NCBI RefSeq assembly: GCF_900114705.1
Contig: NZ_FOTW01000022.1
Coordinates: forward strand, 56,274-120,273
Source: Rugamonas rubra
GTDB taxonomy: Bacteria > Pseudomonadota > Gammaproteobacteria > Burkholderiales > Burkholderiaceae_D
DNA: 64,000 nt
Reading direction: 5' to 3'
The translations under genes were made by a program, and so were the position numbers. Under the pieces are notes generated by a model. It had not been told where the DNA came from. It was given only the letters and a program-made list of their open reading frames with translations, and searched no databases. Each line of letters starts with the position of its first letter. Position 1 is the stretch's first letter. Shown here piece after piece: positions 1-7,976 of this stretch.

Positions 1-14
1 TAATCTTGTCTTTC

Positions 15-91
15 GCGGCTGTAGCTCAGCTGGATAGAGTACTTGGCTACGAACCAAGGGGTCGTGGGTTCAATTCCTGCCAGCCGCACCA
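15..91 (+). tRNA. tRNA-Arg (anticodon ACG)
   Basis: A full cloverleaf can be drawn. The 7-bp acceptor stem pairs GCGGCTG (15-21) with CAGCCGC (81-87). The anticodon stem CTTGG/CCAAG encloses the loop CTACGAA, with anticodon ACG at 49-51. The T-arm contains GGTTCAATTCC, and CCA is encoded at 89-91. ACG reads CGU and, after A-to-I editing of position 34, CGC/CGA arginine codons. The gene sits at the very start of the window, so its promoter is not visible. Confidence 0.97.
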
Positions 92-98
92 GAATATC

Positions 99-130
99 GG
101 GACCAGATCGCAAGATCTGGTCCCTTTTTC
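99..130 (+). terminator. Rho-independent terminator of tRNA-Arg
   Basis: GGGACCAGATC (99-109) pairs perfectly with GATCTGGTCCC (114-124) around a GCAA tetraloop, followed directly by a run of five T. It lies 7 bases after the tRNA CCA end, so it is the natural end of that transcript. Confidence 0.93.
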
Positions 131-174
131 TATTGTGGGCTTCAAAAAGGTCGCGGCAAGAGGCCGGGCACCTG

Positions 175-332
175 GTGTAGTGTTGCGTCCTTGTTGACGC
201 ATAAAAATGCGCCTTTGCCCGCCATGCGTCGTTGCCAATCCTCGCGATAGCCCGCTATCGCTCCGGTTGGCGCCTAGCCTGGCGAGCAAATGCATCATTT
301 TTATATGCGCCCCCAAGAACGCAACACTACAC
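175..332. repeat. 158-bp imperfect palindrome (MITE-like or REP-like element)
   Basis: The ends are inverted repeats: GTGTAGTGTTGCGT at 175-188 is the reverse complement of 319-332, and the similarity continues inward (CTTG, GCGCAT, AAAAATG) to a central GCGATAGC/GCTATCGC pair near 243-258. The whole element could fold into one long hairpin with few interruptions. It contains no credible gene. Its right edge runs into the stop codon of the neighbouring coiled-coil gene. No target-site duplication is obvious. This could be a miniature inverted-repeat element or a dispersed intergenic hairpin family; one copy alone cannot decide. Confidence 0.75.
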
Positions 333-775
333 TAGATGCCGAACTTCTTGAGTAGGGCTGGCAACAATTGCGCGAGAAAGATGGCGGTCACCACCCACAT
401 GATGATGCTTGTCTTGGCTTCCGCCAGCGCGGCCTTGTTTTCGGCCTTGGCTTCCGCCACCGCCGCCTTGTTTTCGGCCTTGGCTTCCACCACCGCCGCC
501 TTGTTTTCGGCCTTGCTTTCCGCCACCGCCGTCATGGTTTTGGCCAGGCCTTCCGCTAGCGCCGTCATGATGTCGGCCTTAGTCTGGGCGAGGTCGGATT
601 TTGTGGCGCAAGTGGTCTTCAGCACCGCAAGATCAATTTTGATCACGGCAACGTCGGCTTCCAACTTGGTCAGGCGAGCTTCCATACTTCCATCATAGGG
701 TGGCCCGCCGCCGACGTCAAACGGCACACTTTCCTCTTTTTGGGACTCCCAAGGGTCTTCGGCGGCGCTACTCAT
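332..775 (-). CDS. Tail-anchored hendecad coiled-coil protein of unknown function
   Basis: About 147 residues. The charged N-terminus is followed by a helical region (MEARLTKLEADVAVIKIDL) and then by three near-identical 11-residue units ([AV]E[AS]KAENKAA[VL]). The protein ends in one hydrophobic segment (IIMWVVTAIFLAQLLPALL) and a basic tail, so it looks like a C-terminally anchored coiled coil. Eleven-residue periodicity is typical of hendecad coiled coils. The ATG at 775 was chosen because AGGGG lies about 7 bases upstream; a TTG at 805 in the same frame is an alternative that would add ten residues. The stop codon overlaps the edge of the 158-bp palindrome. The family is not recognised and no function is claimed. 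Confidence 0.7.
   Translation of the reverse strand: MSSAAEDPWESQKEESVPFDVGGGPPYDGSMEARLTKLEADVAVIKIDLAVLKTTCATKSDLAQTKADIMTALAEGLAKTMTAVAESKAENKAAVVEAKAENKAAVAEAKAENKAALAEAKTSIIMWVVTAIFLAQLLPALLKKFGI
414..545. repeat. 33-bp tandem repeat inside the coiled-coil gene
   Basis: A 33-bp unit beginning TTGGCTTCC starts at 414, 447, 480 and 513 (the last copy diverged). It encodes the 11-residue units of the coiled-coil protein on the minus strand. Because the unit is a multiple of three, gain or loss of copies would lengthen or shorten the coil without breaking the frame. Confidence 0.88.
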
Positions 776-801
776 GGCTACCCCTATTTCAATGTCTGCA
801 A

Positions 802-1620
802 TCAAGAAACCTGCGGAACGTCCTTGGGCATGAGGCTGATGCGCCGACGGCAGGCGAACATGCTGAACGCACCGATGCCGATCAAGCCGTAAGTGCCCGG
901 CTCCGGCACCGTCGCCAGCGGATCGACGGCGGCAAAGCCGTCCAGGTAGACGTAGCCGAAGTGTCCCGTGGGATTGCAGTCGGCGGCCAGCAGCGAAAGG
1001 GTGAAGTCGTGCCCCTGCAAGGCGGAATCGATCGACAGTTTCTCTATCTGCCAGTCGGCGGTGTAAAAGATGTCGTTCAACTTGGAGAAACGCGTGTCGT
1101 CGCCCTTTTCATCCCTGCCGGCGTTGTAGATGCGGCTGATGAGCAGGGCATGGGTGGTGTCGTCGGTCAGGGTGATCATCATTTCGGCCGACTCGTCTTG
1201 CTCGTGGCCGCCGTTCCGCAAGACCGCCTTCCAAGCGAAGAAGATATTCTGATCGGTGTAGCCGCTGACCTTCTGGCTGATGGCCGACACGAAGCCGCCG
1301 GAGACGGTGTCCTGCGCGCGGTAGGAATAATTGCCTTGATAGACGGTGGAGCCCAACAGGCCGCCCAGGTTCGGATCGACGGTGCCGTTGGCGATGAGCT
1401 TGGATCGGCTTGGCGCGCTCGCGTTGTAGAGCGCGCCGTTGGGCAACACCATTGCCGGCGTCAGAGCGGCGTTCAGATCGTTGCCACGAAAACCCTCGCC
1501 GCTGACCCCGCCGCCGGCCGTGCCGTCCTCGAAGCCGCCGTTGGCGAACGGGCCGGCCCTGGCGAGCTTGCTGGCCGCGCCGAGCGCGCAGGCGATACAC
1601 AAGACTATTCCCTTACTCAT
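802..1620 (-). CDS. PEP-CTERM sorting domain-containing secreted protein
   Basis: 272 residues. An N-terminal signal peptide (IVLCIACALGAASKLARAG) precedes a secreted domain of unrecognised type beginning NGGFEDGTAGG. The C-terminus carries the tripartite sorting signal: VPEPG, a hydrophobic stretch (TYGLIGIGAFSMF) and a basic cluster (CRRR). In this family the C-terminal signal is cleaved by an exosortase, and proteins are sent to the exterior with exopolysaccharide. No exosortase gene is in the window. GGAGAA lies 6 bases upstream of the ATG. The TGA stop lies between the two candidate starts of the next gene, 26 bases from its preferred ATG, so the two may be co-transcribed. The substrate or ligand is unknown. 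Confidence 0.85.
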   Translation of the reverse strand: MSKGIVLCIACALGAASKLARAGPFANGGFEDGTAGGGVSGEGFRGNDLNAALTPAMVLPNGALYNASAPSRSKLIANGTVDPNLGGLLGSTVYQGNYSYRAQDTVSGGFVSAISQKVSGYTDQNIFFAWKAVLRNGGHEQDESAEMMITLTDDTTHALLISRIYNAGRDEKGDDTRFSKLNDIFYTADWQIEKLSIDSALQGHDFTLSLLAADCNPTGHFGYVYLDGFAAVDPLATVPEPGTYGLIGIGAFSMFACRRRISLMPKDVPQVS

Positions 1621-1924
1621 CGTTCTTCTCCGGTGACTTTTACTTGTGGAAAGCGGTTCGGGGGGGGGGGATCCCCCCAGCGACCCAGAGCAAGCGGCAT
1701 GCCCGAAAACCTAAGTCACTGAACCGTCAAGGAAAAATCTCGGCGCGGCCGAGTTCGCTCGGCGCCCTGTAAAGAAAACCGCGAGGGGAAACGCCGGCTG
1801 GTTTTCCGTTCGGATACTCCCGCCGGCGCCGGCGCCGTGGGCGGGGCGCCGGTGCGGCACTTTCCTATTGGCATTTCCAGCGAAATGGACCATGATTTGA
1901 CGGTTCATCGACGAGGGAGTGTGC
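1621..1924. other. Divergent intergenic region between the PEP-CTERM gene and lldD
   Basis: About 300 bases without a credible gene. It must hold the promoters of the leftward PEP-CTERM gene and of rightward lldD. It contains an 11-G tract (listed separately) and a GC-rich stretch near 1820-1850. I see no clear -35/-10 pair and no copy of the AAAGTGGT operator found before the D-lactate genes. The lldD ribosome-binding site GAGGGAG is at 1913-1919. Confidence 0.6.
1660..1678. repeat. Poly-G tract facing a poly-C tract (11 G, GATC core, 6 C)
   Basis: Eleven consecutive G residues (1660-1670) are followed by AT and six C (1673-1678), giving a short G/C hairpin about 40 bases upstream of the PEP-CTERM start codon. 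Homopolymers of this length are prone to replication slippage. The position is compatible with the promoter or 5' leader of that gene. Confidence 0.75.
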
Positions 1925-3070
1925 ATGACCATCATCACCTGCATTGAGGATCTGCGCCGGCTGGCGCAAAGGCGCGTGCCGCGCATGTTCTACGACTACG
2001 CCGATTCCGGCTCCTGGACCGAGTCGACCTACCGCGCCAACCACAGCGATTTCCAGGCCATCAAGCTGCGCCAGCGCGTCGCCGTCAACCTGGAGAACCG
2101 CACGCTGGCCGGCAGCATGGTCGGCCAGCCGGTGGCCATGCCGGTGGCGCTGGCGCCGACCGGCCTGACCGGCATGCAACACGCCGACGGCGAGATCCTG
2201 GCCGCCCGCGCGGCGGAAAAATTCGGCGTCCCCTTCACCCTGTCGACCATGAGCATCTGCTCGATCGAGGACATCGCCGCCCACACCACGGCGCCGTTCT
2301 GGTTCCAGTTGTACGTGATGAAGGACCGCGACTACATCAACCGCCTGATCGACCGCGCCAAGGCGGCGCGCTGCGGCGCGCTGGTGCTGACGCTGGACCT
2401 GCAGGTGCTGGGCCAGCGGCACAAGGACCTGCGCAACGGCCTGTCGGCGCCGCCGCGCCTGACCATTCCCAATCTGCTCAACATGGCCAGCAAGCCGCGC
2501 TGGTGCCTGGGCATGCTGGGCACGCGCCGCCGCGGCTTCGGCAATATCGTTGGCCACACCTCGTCGGTAACGGACATGTCCTCGCTGTCGGCGTGGACCA
2601 GCCAGCAGTTCGACCTGAGCCTGTCGTGGAAGGATGTGGAGTGGATCAAGCAGCGCTGGGGCGGCAAGCTGATTCTGAAAGGAATTATGGACGCCGAGGA
2701 CGCGCGCCTGGCGGTGGAGAGCGGCGCCGACGCCCTGGTCGTCTCCAACCACGGCGGCCGCCAGCTCGACGGCGCGCAGTCGTCGATCGGCGCGTTGCCG
2801 GCCATCGTCGAGGCCGTCGGCAAGCACATCGAGGTGCACATGGACGGCGGCATCCGCTCCGGCCAGGACGTCATCAAGGCACTGGCGCTGGGCGCCAAGG
2901 GCGTCTACATCGGCCGCCCCTTCCTTTACGGTCTGGGCGCGATGGGCGAGCAGGGCGTCACTAAATGCTTGGACATCATCCGCAACGAGCTCGATTTGAC
3001 GATGGCCTTCTGCGGCCTGCGCGACATCGCCGATGTCGACCAGAAGATACTGCTGCCCGGCACGTATTGA
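1925..3070 (+). CDS. lldD: FMN-dependent L-lactate dehydrogenase
   Basis: 381 residues, close to the usual length. It belongs to the FMN-dependent alpha-hydroxy-acid dehydrogenase family, which oxidises L-lactate to pyruvate at the membrane and passes electrons to the quinone pool. The family signature SNHGGRQLDGA is present with the catalytic histidine at about residue 276, and FMN-binding motifs APTGLTGM and HMDGGIRSGQDV are intact. The ATG at 1925 was preferred to the GTG six bases earlier because GAGGGAG is correctly spaced from it. It converges on the lactate permease gene and shares the locus with D-lactate dehydrogenase and a lactate-type regulator. A GC-rich hairpin follows the stop. 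Confidence 0.93.
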   Translation: MTIITCIEDLRRLAQRRVPRMFYDYADSGSWTESTYRANHSDFQAIKLRQRVAVNLENRTLAGSMVGQPVAMPVALAPTGLTGMQHADGEILAARAAEKFGVPFTLSTMSICSIEDIAAHTTAPFWFQLYVMKDRDYINRLIDRAKAARCGALVLTLDLQVLGQRHKDLRNGLSAPPRLTIPNLLNMASKPRWCLGMLGTRRRGFGNIVGHTSSVTDMSSLSAWTSQQFDLSLSWKDVEWIKQRWGGKLILKGIMDAEDARLAVESGADALVVSNHGGRQLDGAQSSIGALPAIVEAVGKHIEVHMDGGIRSGQDVIKALALGAKGVYIGRPFLYGLGAMGEQGVTKCLDIIRNELDLTMAFCGLRDIADVDQKILLPGTY

Positions 3071-3078
3071 CCGGGCCG

Positions 3079-3105
3079 GGCGCCGGCGCGTGGCCGGCCG
3101 GCGCC
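3079..3105. terminator. GC-rich hairpin between convergent lldD and lldP
   Basis: GGCGCCGGC (3079-3087) pairs with GCCGGCGCC (3097-3105) in the 43-base gap between the two convergent stop codons. There is no T-run on either strand, so intrinsic termination is uncertain. It may act as a bidirectional 3' stem protecting transcript ends. Confidence 0.4.
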
Positions 3106-3113
3106 GCAGGGGC

Positions 3114-4754
3114 TTACGGTATCATCCAAGGGAACAAATACGCCTGCGCCAGGGTGATCAGGCCGACCAGCACGGCCAGCATCAGGCTGTGCTTGACGGT
3201 GAAGCGGAACAGGTCCGATTCGCGTCCCACCAGGCCGACGGCAGCGCAGGCCACCGCGATCGACTGCGGCGAGATCATCTTGGCGGTCACGCCGCCGGTG
3301 GTGTTGGCCGCCACCAGCAGGGTGTCGGAGACGCCGATCTGGTGCGCCGTGGTGGCCTGCAGGTTGCAGAACAGGGCGTTCGACGAGGTGTCCGAACCGG
3401 TCAGGAACACGCCCAGCCAACCGAGCAACGGCGAGAAGAAGGGGAAGGCCGCGCCGGTGCCGGCCAGCAGCAACGCCAGGGTCGAGGACAGGCCCGAGTA
3501 GTTGGCGACGAAGGCGAAGGCCAGCACCATGCCGATCGAGAAGATCGGCTTGGCCAGCTCGCGCACCGTTTCGGCGAAGGTGGCCACGGCGTCGCGCGGC
3601 TTCATGCGCAGCATCAGCAGCGTGGTGATGGCGGCGAGCAGGATCGCGGTGCCGGTGGCGGCCAGCCAGTTGAAGGAGTAGACCGCCGTGTAGGGCGTGG
3701 CGACCTTGACGATCGGCACCATCTTGATGACCAGCTTGTCGAGCATCGGCACCGGCACGTTGATGACGGTCCAGGCCAGCTCGCCGGTCTTGGCGAACAG
3801 CGCCTTGAAGGGCTTGAGCGACCAGAGGGTGACGAACACGGTGAGGACCAGGAACGGCGACCAGGCCTTGAGCACCGCGCCGAGTGGTTGGTTGGCGATC
3901 TTGACGGTTACTTCCTGGCCGGGGAAACGGAAGATGCGTTTCGGTTTCCAGAACTTGAGGAAGACCGCCAGCGAGATCAGGCTGACCAGGGCCGAGGTGA
4001 TGTCGGGCAGTTCGGGGCCGATGTAGTTGGCGGTGAAGAACTGGGTGACGGCGAAGCTCAGGCCGGTGACCAGGATCGCCGGCCAGGTTTCGCGCACGCC
4101 GCGCCAGCCGTCCATGATCAGGATGACCCAGACCGGAATCAGCATCGACAACAGCGGCAGCTGGCGGCCGGCCATCTGGCCGATCTTGAACGGGTCGATG
4201 CCGGTGACCTGGCCGGCCACGGTGATGGGGATGCCCATCGCGCCGAAGGCCACCGGCGCGGTGTTGGTGATCAGGCACAGGCCTGCCGCGTAGAGCGGAT
4301 TGAAGCCCAGCCCGACCAGCAGGGCGGCGGTGATCGCCACCGGCGCGCCGAAGCCGGCGGCACCCTCGAGGAAGGCGCCGAAGGCGAAGCCGACCAGCAG
4401 CATTTGCAGGCGTTGGTCCTCGGTCAGTGAGACCACCGAGGCGCGGATGATCTCGAACTGGCCGGTCTTGACGGTGATTTTATAGAGGAACACGGCGGTG
4501 ACGATGATCCAGGCGATCGGCCACAGGCCGTAGAGGAAGCCGTAGCCGGCCGAGGCCAGCGCCATCTGCACCGGCATGCCGTAGAAGAACACCGCCACCA
4601 GCAAGGCCAGCAGGACGGTGATGGTGCCGGCCACGTGGCCCTTCATACGCAGCAGCGTCAGGGCGACGAAGAAGAAGATGATCGGTATGGCCGCGACTAG
4701 CGATGAAAGCCATAGGTTGCCTACTGGATCGTAAATTTGTTGCCAAGCCTGCAT
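3114..4754 (-). CDS. lldP: L-lactate permease (LctP family)
   Basis: 546 residues, the usual length of LctP-family proton-coupled lactate/glycolate permeases. The protein is a polytopic inner-membrane protein with more than ten hydrophobic segments; family-typical sequences include GAFLEGAAGFGAPVAI, TNTAPVAFGAMGIP and TGSDTSSNALFCNLQ. An excellent GGAGGAGA ribosome-binding site precedes the ATG. It lies 65 bases downstream of the D-lactate dehydrogenase gene on the same strand, so both probably come from the promoter near 7850, with lactate uptake coupled to its oxidation. LctP proteins take both lactate isomers, which fits a locus with enzymes for each. Confidence 0.93.
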   Translation of the reverse strand: MQAWQQIYDPVGNLWLSSLVAAIPIIFFFVALTLLRMKGHVAGTITVLLALLVAVFFYGMPVQMALASAGYGFLYGLWPIAWIIVTAVFLYKITVKTGQFEIIRASVVSLTEDQRLQMLLVGFAFGAFLEGAAGFGAPVAITAALLVGLGFNPLYAAGLCLITNTAPVAFGAMGIPITVAGQVTGIDPFKIGQMAGRQLPLLSMLIPVWVILIMDGWRGVRETWPAILVTGLSFAVTQFFTANYIGPELPDITSALVSLISLAVFLKFWKPKRIFRFPGQEVTVKIANQPLGAVLKAWSPFLVLTVFVTLWSLKPFKALFAKTGELAWTVINVPVPMLDKLVIKMVPIVKVATPYTAVYSFNWLAATGTAILLAAITTLLMLRMKPRDAVATFAETVRELAKPIFSIGMVLAFAFVANYSGLSSTLALLLAGTGAAFPFFSPLLGWLGVFLTGSDTSSNALFCNLQATTAHQIGVSDTLLVAANTTGGVTAKMISPQSIAVACAAVGLVGRESDLFRFTVKHSLMLAVLVGLITLAQAYLFPWMIP

Positions 4755-4819
4755 GGTGGGTCTCCTCCGGGGTAAATAATCTTGTTGTGGTGTGGCTTTT
4801 TTCGCAAAACACTAAGGGG

Positions 4820-7651
4820 TCAGCACCGCTCCCCGCCGTCGCCGCGGCTGCATTCCTCCAGCAGGTAGGCGACCGAGCGGTAGTTGCGGCCGGTCTCGGC
4901 GGTGAGGCCGATCTCGCAGGTGCGGTTGGTCGACACGCCCTGGCAGCAACTGGTGGGCAGGGCGGCGTGCACCTTGCGCAGGGCGTGGGCGTTGAGCTCG
5001 GGCACGACGAAGCCACGGTCGCCGCCGAAGCCGCAGCACAGCACGCCGTCGGGTTCGATCATCTGCTCGGTGCAGGCCGCGACCAGACGGCGCAGCTTGC
5101 CGTCGGCCTGGGCGCCGCGCACGCTGCAATTGATGTGCAGGGCGATCGGCTCGGCGCTGCGGGTGATGCGCAGGCGCGGCAGCAGCGCGTCGTGGGCGAA
5201 CTCGTGGAAGTCCAGCAGGCGCAGGCGGCCGGCCAGTTGCGCGTGCATGCGCGCCGAGCAGGAGCTGGCGTCCATGATGACCGGGTAGTAGCCGCCGTTG
5301 CCGTCGTCGGCCGCCTTGAGCAGCGCGGCGCAGACGGCGTCGGACATGCGGTTGGCGTCCTCGTCCATGCCTTTGCTGGACAGCATCTGGCCGCAGCACA
5401 GCGTGTCGACCCGCTCGGGCAGGCGCACCGCGTAGCCGGCGCGCGCCAGCAGCGTCATGATGACCTCGGCCAGGCCGGGCTCGCCGCCCTGGTTGGCGCC
5501 GAAGATGCGCCCGCCGCAGGCCGGGAAATACACCACCGGATCGCCGCCGCCGGCCGCCTGGCGTAGTGGCTGCTGCGACTGCGGCTGTGGCAGCTGCGGT
5601 AGTGGTGGCAACGGTGGCGTGGTGCCGGCGCGCGGCATGCCGCGCTTCCAGGCGCCGCCGGACAGGCGCGACAGCACCGTCTCGCCGAGCACGCCGGCGG
5701 CCACATGGCCCACCTTGAGCGCGGCGCGCGACAGGCCGGCCACGGCGGCCGGATGGTCGGCGCTCCAGCTGCCCAGCTGGCGCGCCACCGGGCCTTGGGC
5801 GCGGCCGCGCAGCAGGCGGATCAGGCCGCCCGTGTCGATGCCGACCGGGCAGGCCGTGGCGCACAGGCTGCAGCCGGCGCAGGTGTCGATGCCCTGGTAG
5901 TCGAAGGCGTCGCGCATGCCCTCGTCGTCCAGGCCGGCCAGGGCGCGGGCCGACATCTCGCGCCAGCTGGCGATGCGCTGGCGCGGCGACAGGGTCAGCT
6001 GGTGCGACGGGCACATCGGCTCGCAAAAGCCGCACTCGATGCAGCGGTCGATGCCCGGTTCGGCGGCCGGCATTGGTTTCAGGTGGCGCAGGTGGGCCTG
6101 CGGATCGTCGTTCAGGATGACGCCGGGGTTGAGCAGATTGAGCGGATCGAAGGCGCGCTTGATGCGGCGCATCAGCTCGGTGGCGTCCTTGCCCCATTCC
6201 TTCTCGACGAAGGGGGCCATGTTGCGCCCGGTGCCGTGTTCGGCCTTGAGCGAGCCGTCGTACTTGTCCACCACCAGCAGGCAGACCTCGTCCATCAGGC
6301 GGGCGTAGCGCTGCACCTGCTCGTCGCTGGCGAAGTCCTGGGTGAAGACGAAGTGCAGATTGCCCTCCAGTGCGTGGCCGAAAATGATCGCCTCGTTGTA
6401 GCCGTGGCGCAGCAACATGGCCTGCAGGTCGAGCGTGGCGGCGGCCAGCGACTCGATCGGGAAGGCGACGTCCTCGATGATGACGGTGGTGCCGGCGGCG
6501 CGCACCGCGCCCACCGATGGGAAGGTGCCCTTACGCACCTTCCAATACATGGCGCAGGTGTCGGCGTCGGTGGAGAAGGCGGCCGGCTCCAGCGTGGCGA
6601 TCTCGGCCATGGCGCCCAGCGCCAGCGCGATGCGCTGCTGCAGGCCGGCGGCCGTGTCGGCGCGCACCTCGATCAGCAGGGCGGCGGCGTCCGGCCCCAG
6701 GGTGCGCATCACGGCCGGCAGGCCGGGCGTCTCCTGCACCGAGCGCAGGGCGGCGCGGTCGAGCAGCTCGACCGCCGCCACCGGCTGCGGCTTGAGGCGG
6801 ATCACCGCCTGGCAGGCCGCGTCGATGTCGGCGAAAAACACCAGCGCGCTGGCCTTGTGCGGGTCTTCCACCACCGTGTTGTAGGTGATTTGCGAGATGA
6901 AGCCGAGCGTGCCCTCGGAGCCGATCATCAGGTGGGCCAGGATGTCGACCGGGTCGCGGTAGTCGAGCAGGGCGTTGAGGCTGTAGCCGGTGGTGTTCTT
7001 GATCTTGTATTTGTGGGCGATGCGCGCGGCCAGCGCCGGGTCGGCGCGGGTGGCGTCGGCCAGGGCCGCCAATTCGGCGAGCAAGGCCGAGTGGCTGAGC
7101 CGGAAGCTGGCGACGCTGGCGGCGTCCTCGGTGTCGAGCAGGGTGCCGTCGGCCAGCACGACGCGCATGCCGGCCAGCGTCTGGTAGCTGTTCTGCGCCG
7201 TGCCGCAGCACATGCCTGAGGCGTTGTTGGCGGCGATGCCGCCGATCTTGCAGGTGTTGATCGAGGCCGGGTCCGGGCCGATCTTGCGGCCGAACGGCGC
7301 CAGCCGCGCGTTCACCGCCGCGCCCACCATGCCCGGGCCGCAGCGCACGGTGGCGCCGTGCGGCGCCACGTCGCAATTGGCGAAACCGTCGCCGATCAGG
7401 GCCAGCACGCTGTCGGTGACGGCCTGGCCGGACAGGCTGGTGCCGGCGGCGCGGAAGGTGACGGGCTGGCGGTGCTCGCGCGCCAGTTCCAACAAGGCCT
7501 GCACCTGCTGTTCGGACTCGACCACGGCGACCACGGCCGGTGTCATGCGGTAGAAGCTGGCGTCGGTGCCGTAGGCCAGGCGGCGCAGCGGGTCGGTGAC
7601 GACCTGCTTGGCCGGCAGGATGCTGGCGATGGCGGCGATCAGGGCTTTCAT
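4820..7651 (-). CDS. dld: FAD/4Fe-4S fused D-lactate dehydrogenase (Dld-II/GlcD-GlcF type)
   Basis: About 943 residues joining what is often two subunits. The order is: FAD-binding domain (VTFRAAGTSLSGQAV, IGPDPASINTCKIGGIAAN; about 40-200), FAD-oxidase C-terminal domain (about 210-460, ending HGTGRNMAPFVEKEWG), two 4Fe-4S motifs (CIECGFCEPMC and CAGCSLCATAC; about 535-605), a Pro/Gln-rich linker (PPLPPLPQLPQPQ), and two CCG-type domains (CCGQML, CCGFGGDRG). This architecture oxidises D-lactate or a similar D-2-hydroxyacid and transfers electrons to the respiratory chain. The frame is open upstream, but the start is placed at the ATG of MKALIAAI: it overlaps the stop of a 38-codon leader ORF (ATGA), and the upstream extension has no family character. 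The neighbours support D-lactate as substrate; glycolate is the main alternative. Confidence 0.88.
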   Translation of the reverse strand: MKALIAAIASILPAKQVVTDPLRRLAYGTDASFYRMTPAVVAVVESEQQVQALLELAREHRQPVTFRAAGTSLSGQAVTDSVLALIGDGFANCDVAPHGATVRCGPGMVGAAVNARLAPFGRKIGPDPASINTCKIGGIAANNASGMCCGTAQNSYQTLAGMRVVLADGTLLDTEDAASVASFRLSHSALLAELAALADATRADPALAARIAHKYKIKNTTGYSLNALLDYRDPVDILAHLMIGSEGTLGFISQITYNTVVEDPHKASALVFFADIDAACQAVIRLKPQPVAAVELLDRAALRSVQETPGLPAVMRTLGPDAAALLIEVRADTAAGLQQRIALALGAMAEIATLEPAAFSTDADTCAMYWKVRKGTFPSVGAVRAAGTTVIIEDVAFPIESLAAATLDLQAMLLRHGYNEAIIFGHALEGNLHFVFTQDFASDEQVQRYARLMDEVCLLVVDKYDGSLKAEHGTGRNMAPFVEKEWGKDATELMRRIKRAFDPLNLLNPGVILNDDPQAHLRHLKPMPAAEPGIDRCIECGFCEPMCPSHQLTLSPRQRIASWREMSARALAGLDDEGMRDAFDYQGIDTCAGCSLCATACPVGIDTGGLIRLLRGRAQGPVARQLGSWSADHPAAVAGLSRAALKVGHVAAGVLGETVLSRLSGGAWKRGMPRAGTTPPLPPLPQLPQPQSQQPLRQAAGGGDPVVYFPACGGRIFGANQGGEPGLAEVIMTLLARAGYAVRLPERVDTLCCGQMLSSKGMDEDANRMSDAVCAALLKAADDGNGGYYPVIMDASSCSARMHAQLAGRLRLLDFHEFAHDALLPRLRITRSAEPIALHINCSVRGAQADGKLRRLVAACTEQMIEPDGVLCCGFGGDRGFVVPELNAHALRKVHAALPTSCCQGVSTNRTCEIGLTAETGRNYRSVAYLLEECSRGDGGERC

Positions 7652-7764
7652 GCTTGCCCCGCTTGGCGCGCTTCGCCTCGACCCCGGCGCAGCGGGGCGG
7701 GCGTGGCGTTGCCGATGATCTGGGCGTGGCGTGGCTTGGGCGGATAGCGCCGATTGGCTTGCAT
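7648..7764 (-). CDS. 38-residue ORF translationally coupled to D-lactate dehydrogenase
   Basis: ATG at 7764-7762 is preceded by AAGGAGA at optimal distance, a better ribosome-binding site than that of the dehydrogenase itself. The product begins MQANRRYPPKPRHAQ and is rich in Arg, Pro and Ala. Its TGA (7650-7648) overlaps the dehydrogenase ATG (7651-7649) as ATGA, the classic arrangement for translational coupling. It is the first ORF on the transcript from the promoter at 7826-7854. It could be a leader that sets dehydrogenase translation, or a real small protein. No family is recognised. Confidence 0.6.
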   Translation of the reverse strand: MQANRRYPPKPRHAQIIGNATPAPLRRGRGEARQAGQA

Positions 7765-7797
7765 CGTTTGTCTCCTTCTGGCTGTCTTTTTTTTGGT

Positions 7798-7816
7798 AAA
7801 GTGGTCTTACCACTTT
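7798..7816. promoter_or_regulatory. Operator O1 for the lactate regulator (perfect inverted repeat)
   Basis: AAAGTGGTCTTACCACTTT is a perfect 8-bp inverted repeat around CTT. The GGT-N3-ACC core matches the family pattern for FCD-type GntR repressors such as PdhR and LldR. It lies just downstream of the predicted start point of the dld-lldP transcript (about +4 to +22), where a bound repressor would block transcription. Confidence 0.85.
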
Positions 7817-7825
7817 CTGCGGTGA

Positions 7826-7854
7826 ACTATAGAGGCATGGAAATGGCTTGTCAA
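7826..7854 (-). promoter_or_regulatory. Sigma-70 promoter of the leader ORF-dld-lldP transcript
   Basis: On the minus strand a perfect -35 TTGACA (7854-7849) is separated by 17 bases from the -10 TATAGT (7831-7826). Transcription would begin near 7819, immediately before operator O1 and about 55 bases before the leader ORF. Confidence 0.85.
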
Positions 7855-7918
7855 TGCCTTATCTTTGGGCAGTGCGTTTGTACAACAGGTTAGGGCGAGG
7901 CGTTTTGGACGACTCGGG

Positions 7919-7947
7919 TTGACAGATCGGAAGGTGCTAAATATGAT
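7919..7947 (+). promoter_or_regulatory. Sigma-70 promoter of the lactate regulator gene
   Basis: A perfect -35 TTGACA (7919-7924), a 17-base spacer and the -10 TATGAT (7942-7947) place the start point near 7954. That lies inside operator O2 and only about 23 bases before the chosen start codon, so a GTG at 7953 cannot be the translation start. Confidence 0.82.
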
Positions 7948-7949
7948 GG

Positions 7950-7967
7950 AAAGTGGTCTTACCTCTG
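7950..7967. promoter_or_regulatory. Operator O2 for the lactate regulator (imperfect copy)
   Basis: AAAGTGGTCTTACCTCT repeats the first 14 bases of O1 exactly and diverges only in the outer right half. It covers the transcription start of the regulator gene, as expected for negative autoregulation with weaker affinity than O1. Confidence 0.78.
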
Positions 7968-7976
7968 AAAACGCCG

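Noticed and set aside
6..197. 63-residue ORF across the tRNA
   Set aside because: It runs through the tRNA and its terminator and has no protein character.
7652..7813. 54-residue N-terminal extension of D-lactate dehydrogenase
   Set aside because: It would start inside operator O1, lacks a ribosome-binding site, and the coupled leader ORF occupies the region in another frame.
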